Source of the DNA: Vibrio neonatus
Lineage (GTDB): Bacteria > Pseudomonadota > Gammaproteobacteria > Enterobacterales > Vibrionaceae
Assembly (NCBI RefSeq): GCF_024346975.1
Contig: NZ_AP024885.1
Location: 1,984,001 to 2,048,000 of the forward strand
Direction of reading: 5' to 3'
DNA length: 64,000 nt
Shown here piece after piece: positions 1 through 10,961 of the stretch. Below the pieces are notes generated by a model. The model did no database searches. It had not been told where the DNA came from and saw nothing but the letters and a program-made list of their open reading frames with translations. Positions within the stretch are counted from its first letter, which is position 1, and every line of letters begins with the position of its first letter. The position numbers were made by a program, and so were the translations under genes.

Positions 1-77
1 ACTTGAACACGTCAAAATACCTTAAACTAGGGCAAAAGCTGAAGCTGTATGTGGATGTGACTAAAGTGACGGTTTAG
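1..77 (+). CDS. mltD: 3' end of a LysM-domain protein, probably lytic murein transglycosylase D (partial)
   Basis: A plus-strand frame is open from the window edge to a TAG at 75-77. The 24 visible residues (LNTSKYLKLGQKLKLYV and a short tail) have the pattern that closes a LysM peptidoglycan-binding repeat, with a conserved 'L..GQKLKL' strand. In enterobacteria and vibrios mltD lies close to yafD, so MltD, a periplasmic or lipoprotein lytic transglycosylase with C-terminal LysM repeats, is the likely identity. The catalytic part lies outside the window, so the name rests on neighbourhood. Its last 17 bases overlap the 3' end of the convergent yafD-like gene. Confidence 0.6.
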   Translation, partial: LNTSKYLKLGQKLKLYVDVTKVTV

Positions 78-948
78 CGGTTATTAGTGTAAAACTTGCC
101 AGTAAAGGATTATGATCGGAGGCGTCACTCGTTGGCGCCTCTGCTGTTATTAACTGTAAGTCACGATAGTAAATATGATCCAATACATGCCCATTCATAA
201 ATTCTGAGCGTTGACCGCTAGGAAATACCGCTTCTTTAAAATGCGCTGTCGCCATAATTTGGCTGAGCTTTTGCATTCGCTCGTCACTCCAAGTATTAAA
301 ATCCCCACCAAAAATCACCGGACCTTGGTGTCTTTGCAGTTTATGCACCAATGCAAGCACCTGCTGTTGATACTCATCAGTCCCCACCGTAAAGTTGATT
401 GCATGCAAATTACCTACGGCTAATTCACTGCCATCAGACAAAGGATAAGTGGCAAATAATGCAGACTTTGGCAGCTGTAGCCACGGCTCAGAATCTAGCT
501 GAGCACAAATACGAAGCGGATACACGGGCGCTAAGTTCAGCACCCCAGCACTGACATCAAAAGTTTCAAAAGCTTTGGCTTGTTGCCCTATCCACTTAAT
601 TTGATACAGCCAACTTTTGAACTCATCAGTCAAGCTCACCTCTTGTAATAGAGCTAACTGCTTACCTTTGAGTAATTCACTCAGTACCGGCTTCCAGTTT
701 TCTCGATTTTGTTTGTATAAGTTCCACACCAAAACATCAATCTGCCCATTATCATCCAAAGTGCGGCCATTTCGCGCAAAACTCTGGCACTCAAAGCGAC
801 TCTCTGCTTGGGTATCTTTCACGCCATCAGTAACAATTAAATGCTCAGCATCAGGCACAGAAAATAAAACTTTAAACACCACTACTGTGGCTATGGCGAG
901 CCCTGCAATAATGAATAAAAACCAGCGTATTTTTTTATGTGCGGCCAT
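61..948 (-). CDS. yafD: YafD-like endonuclease/exonuclease/phosphatase family protein
   Basis: A member of the DNase I-like EEP superfamily, metal-dependent enzymes that cleave phosphoester bonds; the substrate of YafD is not established. One N-terminal membrane segment follows MAAHKKIRW. The EEP motifs appear in order: WNLYK, LLQEV, GGDFNTW, DHIYYR and a C-terminal SDHNPLL, so the catalytic Asn, Glu, Asp and His positions look intact. An upstream ATG at 1026 exists, but the ATG at 948 is preferred: it has an AGG-containing ribosome site and puts the membrane helix at the N-terminus, giving 295 residues (E. coli YafD is about 266). The 3' end overlaps the convergent LysM gene. Confidence 0.8.
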   Translation of the reverse strand: MAAHKKIRWFLFIIAGLAIATVVVFKVLFSVPDAEHLIVTDGVKDTQAESRFECQSFARNGRTLDDNGQIDVLVWNLYKQNRENWKPVLSELLKGKQLALLQEVSLTDEFKSWLYQIKWIGQQAKAFETFDVSAGVLNLAPVYPLRICAQLDSEPWLQLPKSALFATYPLSDGSELAVGNLHAINFTVGTDEYQQQVLALVHKLQRHQGPVIFGGDFNTWSDERMQKLSQIMATAHFKEAVFPSGQRSEFMNGHVLDHIYYRDLQLITAEAPTSDASDHNPLLASFTLITAKPSL

Positions 949-1014
949 AGAGTACCTGTTGAAAAAACCTGAACGAATGGAATGTGCTGCCATAGTAGCA
1001 ATTTGGCTAAGTAT

Positions 1015-1050
1015 AGAAAACAACAAGCCCCCGCACTAAGGCAGGGGCTT
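1015..1050 (-). terminator. Intrinsic terminator of glnB
   Basis: Inverted repeat AAGCCCC (1025-1031) / GGGGCTT (1044-1050), followed on the minus strand by a T-rich stretch (GTTGTTTTC). It lies just downstream of the glnB stop codon. Confidence 0.75.
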
Positions 1051-1091
1051 AAAAGATTAATCAACTAGTTAAGGTGTGATACTACCTAAAA

Positions 1092-1439
<348 letters not shown>

Positions 1440-1544
1440 CTAATTTGCTTAGCCTATGGCAAGTCCAAGTATTATCAATGTTTTTTCCTAAATTACCAAA
1501 TAGGAATTCATCTATATTGACTAAGCTAAGACAAAACAGCCTTA

Positions 1545-1856
1545 TTATTTCATTGCAGCATAATAAGCCGCTAGATTTTCCATATCTTGATCGTTAAGCA
1601 AAGACGCTTGTGCTTGCATTACCACCGCTAACCCGCCGGTTCTTTCTTTCGCTTTATACGCCTTGAGTGAGCTCACGATGTATTTCGCATTTTGCCCATT
1701 AAGGTTCGGGTAACCATCGATCACCGCTTTTCCATCAGCGCCATGACAAGCCGCGCAGATTTGAGCTTTTGCTTTCCCAGCTTCAACATCAGCAGCATTC
1801 GCCGTTGCACCGATAACCGATGCCAAAAGAGCCGCAACAACGAGAGACTTTTTCAT
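1545..1856 (-). CDS. Small class I cytochrome c (periplasmic)
   Basis: A 103-residue single-heme c-type cytochrome. It has a signal peptide (KKSLVVAALLASVIG..ANA), then a CAACH heme-binding motif and a C-terminal LAAYYAAMK helix typical of class I cytochromes. It is probably a soluble periplasmic electron carrier; the partner oxidase or reductase cannot be told from the sequence. The frame is open to 1940, but the ATG at 1856 is chosen because it starts the signal peptide and follows an AAGGTAA ribosome site. It starts 16 bases after the tilS stop codon, so the two are probably co-transcribed. Confidence 0.88.
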   Translation of the reverse strand: MKKSLVVAALLASVIGATANAADVEAGKAKAQICAACHGADGKAVIDGYPNLNGQNAKYIVSSLKAYKAKERTGGLAVVMQAQASLLNDQDMENLAAYYAAMK

Positions 1857-1872
1857 AATATTACCTTGTTGA

Positions 1873-3210
1873 TTATATTTTCTTCCAATAAAAACGGTGA
1901 CTTGACCCAGTAAAGTCTCGACATACAAACAAATCGCCAACCGCTACCACCTTATCGTTATACATCAAAATGGGTATAAGTGATCGTTTCCATGGCGGAA
2001 TATGATACTCCTGAAACAGTTTTTTTAGTTTTCGACTGCCGACGCGCCCTTCTGGGTGAGCGCTTAAACCACTCGGATTAAACTGAACCCACACTTTTTC
2101 ATCCGCATTTGCTGCGCGCACACTAAGACCATCAGCGATCTCATTACTTAGCACAACATTGCCTAATGGATGCGGCAACTCCACTGTTTCGTTGCTCTTT
2201 AACTGTGACTGCCAGTTGTGTGGCGGCTCAATATCTTTAACCAAATGAATTGAGTTTTGGAATCGGCGCACTGTCATATCACCAATAACCAGTTTAGGGT
2301 TAGCATCTGCGCTCGCCCCTATCACTTCATTGAACAATAAAATAAGCTGCTTGCGACTGGGCATGGGCTGATTGTGCTGTTTAAACCATTGACGAATTAA
2401 GCGATGGCGAATCGCGTCCGATACCGCGCTTAAACGTTGCATACTCAGGCTATTATCAGGGTTCAATGCTTGCTGATATTGATATTGCAGTAATTCATCA
2501 AGCAGCTGCTCTTGTTCAAAGCATAGCTCAGCACTGCGCAGGGCATTTTTTTGTATTTCAGGCCAACGCTTGGATAATTGCGGAACCACTGCATGTCTTA
2601 AAAAGTTACGGTCAAACTTAGTGTCTTGATTGCTTTCGTCTTCTACCCACTGTAATTGATGCTCAGTAGCATAATCATGCAGTTGTTCTCGGCGTAAGGA
2701 CAGAAAAGGCCTCACTAATAAGCTGTCCTGAAAAGGCGATGATGCGCCCATTCCAGCCAGCCCTCTTGGGCCACTGCCACGCTTTAATGCCAGTAATAGG
2801 GTTTCGAGCTGATCATCGGCATGTTGGGCCGTTAATAGTAAATCACCTTTATGCAGGTGCTTAGCCAATAACTCATAGCGAGCGTCTCGGGCTTGCGCTT
2901 CTAAGCTCTGTTTACTGTTAATATCCAAATGAGCATGTTCTACACAAAAACTGACTGAGGAGGCTTCACACCACTGCTGACATTGCGCCGTCCAGTGCGC
3001 TGCATTTTGGCTTAAACCATGATTGACATGCACCGCCATCACTTTGCTTGTTGGATTTTGAGTTTGATAACGGGATAAGCCCTGATAACGAGATAAGCAA
3101 TGAAGCATCACTCGGGAGTCTAATCCCCCACTTAACGCCAGCACGATTTTTGAATCAGAACTTCGATAAGCCTCGATGACTTTGCAAAAAGTATCAAAAA
3201 TAATGTCCAC
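1873..3210 (-). CDS. tilS: tRNA(Ile)-lysidine synthase
   Basis: Uses ATP and lysine to convert C34 of the CAU-anticodon tRNA-Ile to lysidine, so that the tRNA reads AUA. An N-type PP-loop SGGLDS lies near the N-terminus, followed by the HVNHGLS and TAQHADDQ-ET segments and the RNFLRH region. The C-terminal domain has the RKLKKLFQE motif of long gamma-proteobacterial TilS. No ATG lies near the start. I take the GTG at 3210 (about 445 residues); a TTG at 3231 and a GTG at 3222 are alternatives and none has a strong ribosome site. Codons near 3065-3098 carry a tandem 18-base duplication giving LSRYQG-LSRYQ. Follows accA across a hairpin. Confidence 0.92.
   Translation of the reverse strand: MDIIFDTFCKVIEAYRSSDSKIVLALSGGLDSRVMLHCLSRYQGLSRYQTQNPTSKVMAVHVNHGLSQNAAHWTAQCQQWCEASSVSFCVEHAHLDINSKQSLEAQARDARYELLAKHLHKGDLLLTAQHADDQLETLLLALKRGSGPRGLAGMGASSPFQDSLLVRPFLSLRREQLHDYATEHQLQWVEDESNQDTKFDRNFLRHAVVPQLSKRWPEIQKNALRSAELCFEQEQLLDELLQYQYQQALNPDNSLSMQRLSAVSDAIRHRLIRQWFKQHNQPMPSRKQLILLFNEVIGASADANPKLVIGDMTVRRFQNSIHLVKDIEPPHNWQSQLKSNETVELPHPLGNVVLSNEIADGLSVRAANADEKVWVQFNPSGLSAHPEGRVGSRKLKKLFQEYHIPPWKRSLIPILMYNDKVVAVGDLFVCRDFTGSSHRFYWKKI
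3065..3098. repeat. 18-base tandem duplication inside tilS
   Basis: TGATAACGGGATAAGC at 3065-3080 recurs at 3083-3098 with one mismatch and an 18-base period. It adds six residues in frame to TilS just after the ATP-binding loop. Confidence 0.8.
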
Positions 3211-3243
3211 TGCATTTCTCACTATATTCAAAATCTTAATAAA

Positions 3244-3272
3244 GCAAAAAAGGCGAGCTAGTGCTCACCTTT
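3244..3272 (-). terminator. Intrinsic terminator after accA
   Basis: GGCGAGC (3252-3258) pairs with GCTCACC (3263-3269). On the minus strand the hairpin is followed by six T residues, between accA and tilS. It probably ends the long lpx-dnaE-accA transcript. Confidence 0.75.
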
Positions 3273-3309
3273 GTTATTATGTCATCATTTGCGGTTGAGC
3301 AAATTTAGA

Positions 3310-4269
3310 TTAACAGTAACCGTAGCTCATCAAGCGCTCATAGCGGCGATCTTGCAGCTCTTGTTCGCTTTTGCTATCTAGCTCGTTTAACTGCTGAATC
3401 AATACCGCTTTAATATTTTCAGCTGTATGCACTGGATCTCTGTGCGCGCCGCCTAGAGGTTCAGTGATAATTTCATCAATCAAGCCGTACTCTTTCAAAC
3501 GCGGTGCAACCAAGCCCATTGCATCAGCAGCTTGTGGTGCTTTTTCAGAGTCACGCCACAAGATAGAAGCACAACCTTCTGGAGAGATAACTGAGTATGT
3601 TGAGTACTCAAGCATGTTCACGTAGTCACCGACACCAATCGCCAATGCACCGCCAGAACCACCTTCGCCCACCACGTTACAAATAACGGGAACAGTAAGG
3701 CCAGCCATTGCTTTTAGGTTAGTGGCAATCGCTTCTGATTGACCGCGCTCCTCTGCACCAACACCAGGGTAAGCACCCGCAGTATCAATAAAGGTAATAA
3801 CAGGCATGTTAAAACGCTCTGCCATCTTCATTAGACGTAAGGCTTTACGGTAACCTTCAGGTTTTGGCATACCAAAGTTACGGATGACTTTTTCTTTGGT
3901 TTCACGGCCTTTTTGATGACCAATAACCATTACCGGACGTCCATCTAGACGAGCCATGCCACCAACGATAGCTTTGTCATCGCCAAACGCACGATCACCG
4001 CATAATTCATCAAATTCAGTGAAGGCGTTTTCAATGTAATCATAAGTGTAAGGACGCTGTGGGTGACGAGCAAGTTGAGCCACTTGCCACGCACCTAGAT
4101 CACCAAAAATTTTCTTTTTCAGTTCTAAGCTTTTCTTTTCAAGAGAAGTGATTTCCTTGTCTAGGTCTACTCCATCTCCTCCACCGTGGCGACTTACATC
4201 GCGTAGGGCTTCAATTTTAGCTTCAAGCTCTGCAATTGGCTTTTCAAACTCTAGAAAGTTCAAACTCAT
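3310..4269 (-). CDS. accA: Acetyl-CoA carboxylase carboxyltransferase subunit alpha
   Basis: Alpha subunit of the carboxyltransferase that moves CO2 from biotin-BCCP to acetyl-CoA, giving malonyl-CoA for fatty acid synthesis. At 319 residues it matches E. coli AccA. It starts with [16 protein letters not shown], a helical arm. The crotonase-fold core shows [17 protein letters not shown] and the glycine-rich [10 protein letters not shown] segment that forms the acyl-CoA oxyanion region. It lies 46 bases downstream of dnaE, the arrangement common in gamma-proteobacteria, and is the last gene before a terminator. It works with AccD, encoded elsewhere. Confidence 0.97.
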   Translation of the reverse strand: MSLNFLEFEKPIAELEAKIEALRDVSRHGGGDGVDLDKEITSLEKKSLELKKKIFGDLGAWQVAQLARHPQRPYTYDYIENAFTEFDELCGDRAFGDDKAIVGGMARLDGRPVMVIGHQKGRETKEKVIRNFGMPKPEGYRKALRLMKMAERFNMPVITFIDTAGAYPGVGAEERGQSEAIATNLKAMAGLTVPVICNVVGEGGSGGALAIGVGDYVNMLEYSTYSVISPEGCASILWRDSEKAPQAADAMGLVAPRLKEYGLIDEIITEPLGGAHRDPVHTAENIKAVLIQQLNELDSKSEQELQDRRYERLMSYGYC

Positions 4270-4315
4270 CTAGCATTCCTTCATCTTTTTGCTCTGAATA
4301 CAGGGTGTTCTGTAA

Positions 4316-7300
4316 TCAGTTAAATTCGAGTTCTACCTGGTCATTCCCAAGTAGCTGCTTTAAATCGTCAATCAACGTATCGCTTGGCGTAACTCGCCAT
4401 TCAACACCCAAGGATAACTTGGCTCTTGCGTCGCTACGTTGATAATAAATATGGACTGGAATAGTACCAGCGCGATGCGGCTCTAACACTCGACTGAAGC
4501 GTTCAAAGAACTGTGCATCAATTTGAGACTCTGATATCGAGATACTGAGTCCAGAAGCGTATTTCTCACGAGCATGGCCAAGATCCATGACTTCACGAGC
4601 CGTCATTTTAAGGCCACCATTGAAATCATCAAAGCTGACCTGTCCAGAAACCACTACAATTCTATCTTTTTCTACAAGTTCTGCATACTTTTCTAGCATA
4701 TCAGAAAATAACATCACTTCCATTCGCCCAGAACGGTCGTCTAAAGTCAGAATACCAATGCGAGAACCGCGCTTAGTGGTCATCACTTTAGCCGCAATCA
4801 CTAAACCCGCTAAGGTAACGGATTGATCGCGCCGAGTTGGTGTGGCGTTATTTAATCGACAACTGGTGTATTTTGCCAGTTCGCGTAGATACAAGTTAAT
4901 AGGGTGACCGGTTAGATATAAGCCGAGCGTTTCTCGCTCCCCTTCTAGCCATACTTTTTCAGGCCATTTAGGCACTTGCGCATAGGCTTGCTCAACATCG
5001 GAATGGGTATCGGTTAATACGCCAAACATATCCGACTGTCCAAAGGCTTCCGCTTGGTGGTATTGACCCGCCGCTTTTACCGCTGCATCCACAGAAGCCA
5101 TCATAGCCGCTCGGTGTGGGCCTAAGCGATCTAACGCGCCTGCTTGAATGAGCTTTTCAATCACACGCTTGTTGCATTTTTTAAGATCAACACGCGCACA
5201 AAAATCAAACAGATCTTTAAAGTGACCGTCTTTGGCTCGCGCCTCGATCATGCTATCAATCGGGCCTTCACCGACCCCTTTAATTGCACCAATACCGTAC
5301 ACAATCGCGCCGGTTTCATCGACGTTAAAGCGATATAGACCCGAGTTCACATCTGGCGGTAAGATTTTCAGCCCCATACGGATACATTCATCGACTAGGC
5401 CGACCACTTTTTCCGTATTATCCATATCCGCGGTCATTACCGCCGCCATAAATTCGGCAGGATAGTGGGTTTTTAGCCATAGCGTTTGATATGAAACCAA
5501 TGCATACGCCGCCGAGTGCGATTTGTTAAAGCCATAGCCAGCAAATTTTTCTACCAAGTCGAAGATTTTCATCGACAACTCGCCATCTACGCCATTGTTT
5601 TCTGCCCCTTCTTTAAAGACCGAGCGTTGCTTCTCCATCTCTTCCGGTTTTTTCTTACCCATAGCACGGCGCAACATATCTGCGCCGCCGAGCGTATAGC
5701 CCGCTAAAATCTGGGCGATTTGCATAACCTGTTCTTGATACAGAATGATGCCGTAGGTCGGTTCTAAGGTTTCTTTTAATGACTCATGTTGCCACGTTTC
5801 ATCAGGGTAAGAGATCGCTTCTCGGCCGTGCTTACGGTCGATAAAGTTATCTACCATGCCCGATTGCAGTGGGCCGGGACGAAATAGCGCCACCAGTGCG
5901 ATGATATCTTCAAAACAGTCCGGTTTAAGGCGCTTGATCAAATCCTTCATACCGCGAGATTCAAGCTGGAATACCGCAGTCGTTTCGGAGTTTTGTAGCA
6001 CTCTGAATGAGGCTTCATCTTGCAAAGGAATCGATTCGATGCGAACCGGCGCTTCGCCCATTTTTTCAAGCCTTGGGTTAATCAGCCCTAGCGCCCAATC
6101 GATGATCGTTAGAGTACGTAACCCCAAGAAGTCAAACTTAACCAGACCTGCGGTTTCTACGTCATTTTTATCAAATTGAGTAACCGGGAAATGCCCTTCA
6201 GCATCGGCATAGATTGGTGAGAAGTCGGTAATGGTGGTTGGTGAGATCACCACGCCACCAGCGTGTTTACCGGCGTTACGTGTACACCCTTCTAGGATGC
6301 GACACATATCGATAAGATCTTTTACCTCTTCATCGGCATCATAGAGCTCGCCCAGTTGTGGCTCAGCATCAAATGCTTTACTTAGCGTCATTCCCGGATC
6401 AGGCGGTACTAACTTGGAGATACGATCAACAAACCCGTATGGGTGACCTAGCACACGCCCTACATCACGAATAACCGCTTTGGCCGCCATAGTACCGAAG
6501 GTGATGATCTGCGATACCGCATCTCGACCATACAGCTCAGCCACGTGATCAATAACCTGATCGCGCTTATCCATACAAAAGTCGATATCGAAATCGGGCA
6601 TCGAAACACGTTCAGGGTTTAAGAATCGTTCAAAGAGCAGATCGTATTCTAGTGGATCAAGGTCGGTGATTTTCAGCGCGTAAGCCACCAATGAACCTGC
6701 ACCTGAACCACGGCCTGGGCCTACTGGAATATCGTTATCTTTCGACCACTGGATGAACTCCATTACGATCAGGAAGTAACCGGGAAAGCCCATCTGGTTG
6801 ACAACGCCTAGCTCGATTTGCAATCGCTCATCGTATTCAGGGCGACGCTCGGCGCGCACCTTGGGATCGGGGAATAAAAACTCTAAGCGCTCTTCTAAGC
6901 CTTCTTCAGACTTATGCACTAAGAATTCTTCAATGCTCATATCACCGGTTGGGAAGTTAGGTAAGAAATACTCCCCTAGGCGTACGGTAACGTTACAACG
7001 TTTGGCTATTTCGACACTGTTTTGTAAGGCTTCAGGAATGTCTGAGAACAGCTCACACATTTCTTCTTCAGTGCGCAAATACTGCTGAGCACTGTAATTT
7101 TTTGGGCGGCGCGGATCTTCTAGCGTGAAACCATCATGAATCGCCACACGGATTTCATGGGCGTCAAACTGTTCAGCATTTAGGAATACAACTTCGTTGG
7201 TCGCTACTACTGGTAGGTTGCTTTTACTGGCGCATTCTAGCGCAAAGTGCAGATAGCTTTCTTCATCAACGCGGCCAGTACGAGTTAATTCAACATAAAA

Positions 7301-7795
7301 GCGGTCAGCAAAATATTGCTGATAAAAATCGATGCACTGCTGAGTCAGTTCATCATTGCCTTTTAATAAGGCTTTACCTAGCTCACCACTTTTACCGCCA
7401 GAGAGAACAATTAAGCCTTCGTTTAGCTCAGCCAGCCACTCTTTATCTATTACAGGGTGGTGCTGAACATGACCGCGCAGGTAGGCTTTAGAAATCAATA
7501 GAGTCAGGTTTTTATAACCTTGGTTATTGGCAGATAAGACTGTGATGCGGGTTAATTCATCACCAAATTCAGCTGACTGCATCATAAAGTCAGCGCCAAT
7601 AATAGGCTTAATGCCTTCGCCGTGAGCCTTATTATAAAACTTCACTAACCCACATAAGTTAGTAAAGTCGGTCAATGCCACCGCAGGCATGCCAAGCTCT
7701 GCCACTTTCTTGACTAGAGGCGGCACTTTCGACAAGCCATCCACCATGGAATAGTCACTGTGGACGCGTAAATGTATAAACTTCGGCTCTGTCAT
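4316..7795 (-). CDS. dnaE: DNA polymerase III subunit alpha
   Basis: Replicative C-family polymerase, 1159 residues (E. coli 1160). The N-terminal PHP domain begins with [11 protein letters not shown]. The palm has PDFDIDF, the aspartates that bind catalytic metals, preceded by [12 protein letters not shown]. The helix-hairpin-helix and OB-fold regions follow; VTLAGLV and the [11 protein letters not shown] stretch mark the OB domain. It starts at an ATG 18 bases after the rnhB stop codon, so it is translated as part of the lpx-rnhB-dnaE-accA series. Nothing is truncated. Confidence 0.98.
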   Translation of the reverse strand: MTEPKFIHLRVHSDYSMVDGLSKVPPLVKKVAELGMPAVALTDFTNLCGLVKFYNKAHGEGIKPIIGADFMMQSAEFGDELTRITVLSANNQGYKNLTLLISKAYLRGHVQHHPVIDKEWLAELNEGLIVLSGGKSGELGKALLKGNDELTQQCIDFYQQYFADRFYVELTRTGRVDEESYLHFALECASKSNLPVVATNEVVFLNAEQFDAHEIRVAIHDGFTLEDPRRPKNYSAQQYLRTEEEMCELFSDIPEALQNSVEIAKRCNVTVRLGEYFLPNFPTGDMSIEEFLVHKSEEGLEERLEFLFPDPKVRAERRPEYDERLQIELGVVNQMGFPGYFLIVMEFIQWSKDNDIPVGPGRGSGAGSLVAYALKITDLDPLEYDLLFERFLNPERVSMPDFDIDFCMDKRDQVIDHVAELYGRDAVSQIITFGTMAAKAVIRDVGRVLGHPYGFVDRISKLVPPDPGMTLSKAFDAEPQLGELYDADEEVKDLIDMCRILEGCTRNAGKHAGGVVISPTTITDFSPIYADAEGHFPVTQFDKNDVETAGLVKFDFLGLRTLTIIDWALGLINPRLEKMGEAPVRIESIPLQDEASFRVLQNSETTAVFQLESRGMKDLIKRLKPDCFEDIIALVALFRPGPLQSGMVDNFIDRKHGREAISYPDETWQHESLKETLEPTYGIILYQEQVMQIAQILAGYTLGGADMLRRAMGKKKPEEMEKQRSVFKEGAENNGVDGELSMKIFDLVEKFAGYGFNKSHSAAYALVSYQTLWLKTHYPAEFMAAVMTADMDNTEKVVGLVDECIRMGLKILPPDVNSGLYRFNVDETGAIVYGIGAIKGVGEGPIDSMIEARAKDGHFKDLFDFCARVDLKKCNKRVIEKLIQAGALDRLGPHRAAMMASVDAAVKAAGQYHQAEAFGQSDMFGVLTDTHSDVEQAYAQVPKWPEKVWLEGERETLGLYLTGHPINLYLRELAKYTSCRLNNATPTRRDQSVTLAGLVIAAKVMTTKRGSRIGILTLDDRSGRMEVMLFSDMLEKYAELVEKDRIVVVSGQVSFDDFNGGLKMTAREVMDLGHAREKYASGLSISISESQIDAQFFERFSRVLEPHRAGTIPVHIYYQRSDARAKLSLGVEWRVTPSDTLIDDLKQLLGNDQVELEFN

Positions 7796-7813
7796 AATTA
7801 CTCTATTGTTCCG

Positions 7814-8434
7814 TTAGTCAAGTAGACCTAACGCTCGTTTAACTGGCTTAAAACTTTTTCTGTGCTCGGCAATCACGCCGTGCTCTTCGATAGCGGCAAA
7901 GTGTGCTTTAGTCGGATACCCTTTATGTTTAGCAAAGCCAAATTGAGGGTGCTTATCATCAAGCTCAACCATTTCTTGGTCGCGTACCACTTTAGCGATA
8001 ATCGAGGCGGCGCTGATTTCAGCCACTCTTAAATCACCTTTCACTACCGCAAGCCCCGGCATCGCGATGGTCGGCACTCGATTGCCATCAATTAAGGCAA
8101 AATCAGGCTGAACAGACAAGCCTTCAATGGCGCGCGTCATTGCCAGCATAGTGGCGTGTAAAATATTCAGCTCATCGATTTCTTCAGGTGAACAGCGACC
8201 TACTGACCATGCTAGCGCTTTTTGTTTAATTTCTGGAAATAACGCCAAACGTTTTTTCTCAGACAGTGCCTTTGAATCGGTCAGCCCCTCAATAGGATTA
8301 TTCGGGTCTAAAATAACCGCGGCAGTGACAACATCCCCTACTAAGGGGCCTCGCCCTACTTCATCCACTCCGGCAAACAAAGAGTAACCTTGCGGGTACT
8401 CAAAGGGAGGGTATTCTACTTTTGCTTTTGCCAT
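7814..8434 (-). CDS. rnhB: Ribonuclease HII
   Basis: Type 2 RNase H that cuts RNA in RNA-DNA hybrids and single ribonucleotides embedded in DNA. The catalytic start of the fold is plain: [13 protein letters not shown] with the Asp-Glu pair at residues 24-25. Further conserved segments are [12 protein letters not shown], the ALIDGN strand and [11 protein letters not shown]. It has 206 residues, against 198 in E. coli. Its ATG directly abuts the lpxB stop codon, so translation is probably coupled. Confidence 0.96.
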   Translation of the reverse strand: MAKAKVEYPPFEYPQGYSLFAGVDEVGRGPLVGDVVTAAVILDPNNPIEGLTDSKALSEKKRLALFPEIKQKALAWSVGRCSPEEIDELNILHATMLAMTRAIEGLSVQPDFALIDGNRVPTIAMPGLAVVKGDLRVAEISAASIIAKVVRDQEMVELDDKHPQFGFAKHKGYPTKAHFAAIEEHGVIAEHRKSFKPVKRALGLLD

Positions 8435-9577
8435 TTACTTGCCTATTAAATTCAGTACCGCATTGGCTGCTTGAGTATCAGCGTCACGCTTTATCCACGC
8501 GTGCATTTCGCTAAACTTATCCGTCATATAGGTGGTATCACCATCGATAATATTCTGCATTGCCGTGAATATTTGCTGTGGATTACATTCTTCCATAATC
8601 AGCTCAGTAAGTAGCTCTTCATCCGCGAGCAGATTAGGCAAGCTGTAATACTTATTTAGCATCATACGCTTAGCAATAAAGCCTGATATTTTATTGACCT
8701 TGTATGCGGTCACCATTGGACGATTAACCAACATGCCTTCTAATACGGCGGTGCCACAGGCAAGCAAAATGAAATCGGCTGCGGCCATAATATTACGTGC
8801 TGAGTTTTCTTCAATGATTTGAAAATCGAGTTCAGGAGCGGTTTGTTGCCAAATTTCTTCAAACTGAGCTTTTCGTGCTGGATTGACCGCCGATACGATA
8901 AAACCAATATCTGGGTATTTTTCATGCAGCAGTTTACAGCCTTCGATAAAGTCTTGCGCCATTAGCTTCACTTCACCACGGCGACTGCCCGGCAGTACCG
9001 CCAGCCAGCGTCTGTCTTGCTGTAGGCCAAAACGTTCACGCGCTTCGCTTTTGCTTGAATGCATAGGAATCGCGTCGGCTAATGTGTGTCCAACAAACTC
9101 ACACGCCACTTGATACTTATCGTAAAAGGCCTTTTCGAAAGGGAGAAAGGCCAGCACAAGATCCGTTGCGGCATCGATTTTAAAGATGCGCTTTGGACGC
9201 CATGCCCATACTGAAGGACTCACGTAATGCACGGTTTTTAAGCCAGCATTTTTTAATTCTAGCTCAAGTCGCAAATTAAAATCAGGGGCATCGATACCAA
9301 TAAAAACATCCGGTTGCCACTGCTTGAAAAACTTAGCGGTTTCTTTTTTGATGTGCAGAATTCGACGCAATCGCCCTAGGACTTCAACCAATCCCATGAC
9401 CGATAACTCTTCCATATCAAACAGAGAGCGACAGCCCAATGCTTGCATTTTTGGTCCAGCAATTCCAACAAATTCAGCATCAGGATATTTTTGCTGAATT
9501 CCCTTGATAAGACCTTCACCCAGCGTGTCCCCAGACAACTCTCCAACAACAACACCGATACGTAATGGTCGACTCAT
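8435..9577 (-). CDS. lpxB: Lipid-A-disaccharide synthase
   Basis: Glycosyltransferase (GT19) at the inner membrane surface. It condenses UDP-2,3-diacylglucosamine with lipid X to give lipid A disaccharide 1-phosphate. It starts RPLRIGVVVGELSGDTLG and shows FIGIDAPDFN, HYVSPSVWAW, LPGSRRGE and the sugar-nucleotide region around LLACGTAVLEGML. The ATG at 9577 is preferred over one at 9628: it has a TAGGAGTG ribosome site and gives 380 residues (E. coli 382). It follows lpxA by about 90 bases and abuts rnhB. Confidence 0.96.
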   Translation of the reverse strand: MSRPLRIGVVVGELSGDTLGEGLIKGIQQKYPDAEFVGIAGPKMQALGCRSLFDMEELSVMGLVEVLGRLRRILHIKKETAKFFKQWQPDVFIGIDAPDFNLRLELELKNAGLKTVHYVSPSVWAWRPKRIFKIDAATDLVLAFLPFEKAFYDKYQVACEFVGHTLADAIPMHSSKSEARERFGLQQDRRWLAVLPGSRRGEVKLMAQDFIEGCKLLHEKYPDIGFIVSAVNPARKAQFEEIWQQTAPELDFQIIEENSARNIMAAADFILLACGTAVLEGMLVNRPMVTAYKVNKISGFIAKRMMLNKYYSLPNLLADEELLTELIMEECNPQQIFTAMQNIIDGDTTYMTDKFSEMHAWIKRDADTQAANAVLNLIGK

Positions 9578-9666
9578 ACATTGCACTCCTAGACACAAAA
9601 TAAGGATACAAATAAAAAGATCGCCCATTACAGCGATCTTTTAAAAAGGAAAACTAAACGCTGTTA

Positions 9667-10458
9667 TTAGCGAATGATGCCACGATTCACATCATTGTTT
9701 AGGTAATCAATGAATTGCTTAACCGCAGGGTATTCGTCTGCTGATTTGGCAATTTCAACTTTCGCTTCATCTAAAGTGAGACCTGAACGGTATAAGGTTT
9801 TAAATGCACGACGTACAGCGAGAATATCTTGCTTCTCAAAGCCGCGACGTTTCATGCCTTCAGAGTTAATACCGATAGGGCTACAGTGGTTACCTTGCGC
9901 CATCACAAATGGAGGGATGTCTTGCGCTACAGTTGAACCGCCACCGATGAACGCGTGCGCGCCCAAAGTACAGAACTGATGCACAGGAACGAGCGCAGTA
10001 AGAATCACGTAGTCTTGTACTTTTACGTGTCCTGCAAGAGTGGCGTTGTTACCAAGAATGACGTTGTCGCCAATCACACAGTCATGTGCAATATGTGCGT
10101 TCACACAAAATAGGTTATCACTGCCTACTTGAGTAATGCCCTTATCTTGTACTGTGCCGCGGTGCATCTGCACACTTTCACGAATCACATTACGATCACC
10201 TACCACAAGCTGGGTAGCTTCGCCGTGATATTTTTTATCTTGGTTTTCTTCACCTAAAATGGCAAAAGAAAACACGCGGTTTCCGTTACCAATTTTGGTT
10301 AAGCCTTTAATAACAACATGAGACATAATCTCATTGTCTTCACCAATTTCAACATCGCCACTGATGTATGTAAACGGTCCAACCGTTGTGTTGGCACCAA
10401 TTGTTACATTGCCTTCAATAACTGCAGTTGGGTGAATTTTTGCAGTAGGATCAATCAT
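9667..10458 (-). CDS. lpxA: UDP-N-acetylglucosamine acyltransferase
   Basis: First enzyme of lipid A synthesis; it moves R-3-hydroxyacyl chains from ACP to UDP-GlcNAc in the cytoplasm. The left-handed beta-helix of hexapeptide repeats starts at IDPTAKIHPTAVIEG and includes the catalytic-histidine segment HIAHDCVIG. A C-terminal helical domain (RRGFEKQDI...) follows. The start is set at the ATG at 10458, one base after the fabZ stop codon, giving 263 residues (E. coli 262). An ATG seven codons upstream would overlap fabZ. Confidence 0.96.
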   Translation of the reverse strand: MIDPTAKIHPTAVIEGNVTIGANTTVGPFTYISGDVEIGEDNEIMSHVVIKGLTKIGNGNRVFSFAILGEENQDKKYHGEATQLVVGDRNVIRESVQMHRGTVQDKGITQVGSDNLFCVNAHIAHDCVIGDNVILGNNATLAGHVKVQDYVILTALVPVHQFCTLGAHAFIGGGSTVAQDIPPFVMAQGNHCSPIGINSEGMKRRGFEKQDILAVRRAFKTLYRSGLTLDEAKVEIAKSADEYPAVKQFIDYLNNDVNRGIIR

Positions 10459-10459
10459 A

Positions 10460-10912
10460 TTAGAATTCTCGACGAGCACATTTTAGTTCTGCAGAACAGA
10501 CAACTTCACCGTCTACTTTTGCAACACCGTTAAACATCGCAATACCGCGACGGTTTTTCAACAGTTCTACTTCGATAAACATTTGATCGCCTGGGCTAAC
10601 AGGTTTACGGAACTTTGCTTGGTCCACGCTAGCAAAGTAATACAATTCATTTTCTTTTGGTGCGCCAAAGGTTTTAAATGCAAGCAAGCCCGTTGCCTGA
10701 GCCATTGCTTCTAGGATAAGAACCCCAGGGAATACAGGCAATTGTGGGAAGTGACCGGTGAACTGAGGTTCATTAAAGGTCACGTTTTTCAAACCAACTA
10801 GATATTTTCCTTCTTCGTAATCGGTTACACGATCAAGAAGTAAAAACGGATAACGGTGTGGAAGAAGAGATTGAATCTCCATAATATCCATGGTCTTTTT
10901 TTCAGAAGTCAA
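10460..10912 (-). CDS. fabZ: 3-hydroxyacyl-ACP dehydratase
   Basis: Hot-dog fold dehydratase of type II fatty acid synthesis. It converts 3-hydroxyacyl-ACP to trans-2-enoyl-ACP, so it competes with LpxA and LpxD for the same acyl donors, which fits its place between them. The active-site segments are GHFP and, further on, [15 protein letters not shown], with the conserved His and Glu. At 150 residues it matches E. coli (151). It follows lpxD after an 86-base gap that holds a terminator-like hairpin. Confidence 0.96.
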   Translation of the reverse strand: MTSEKKTMDIMEIQSLLPHRYPFLLLDRVTDYEEGKYLVGLKNVTFNEPQFTGHFPQLPVFPGVLILEAMAQATGLLAFKTFGAPKENELYYFASVDQAKFRKPVSPGDQMFIEVELLKNRRGIAMFNGVAKVDGEVVCSAELKCARREF

Positions 10913-10961
10913 AGTGCATTTCCTTTAATGTAACGCTTTAATTTATTTAAGAATTATAGAC

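Noticed and set aside
8740..8925. Short minus-strand frame of 61 residues within lpxB
   Set aside because: It is an alternative-frame shadow of lpxB on the same strand with no start signal.
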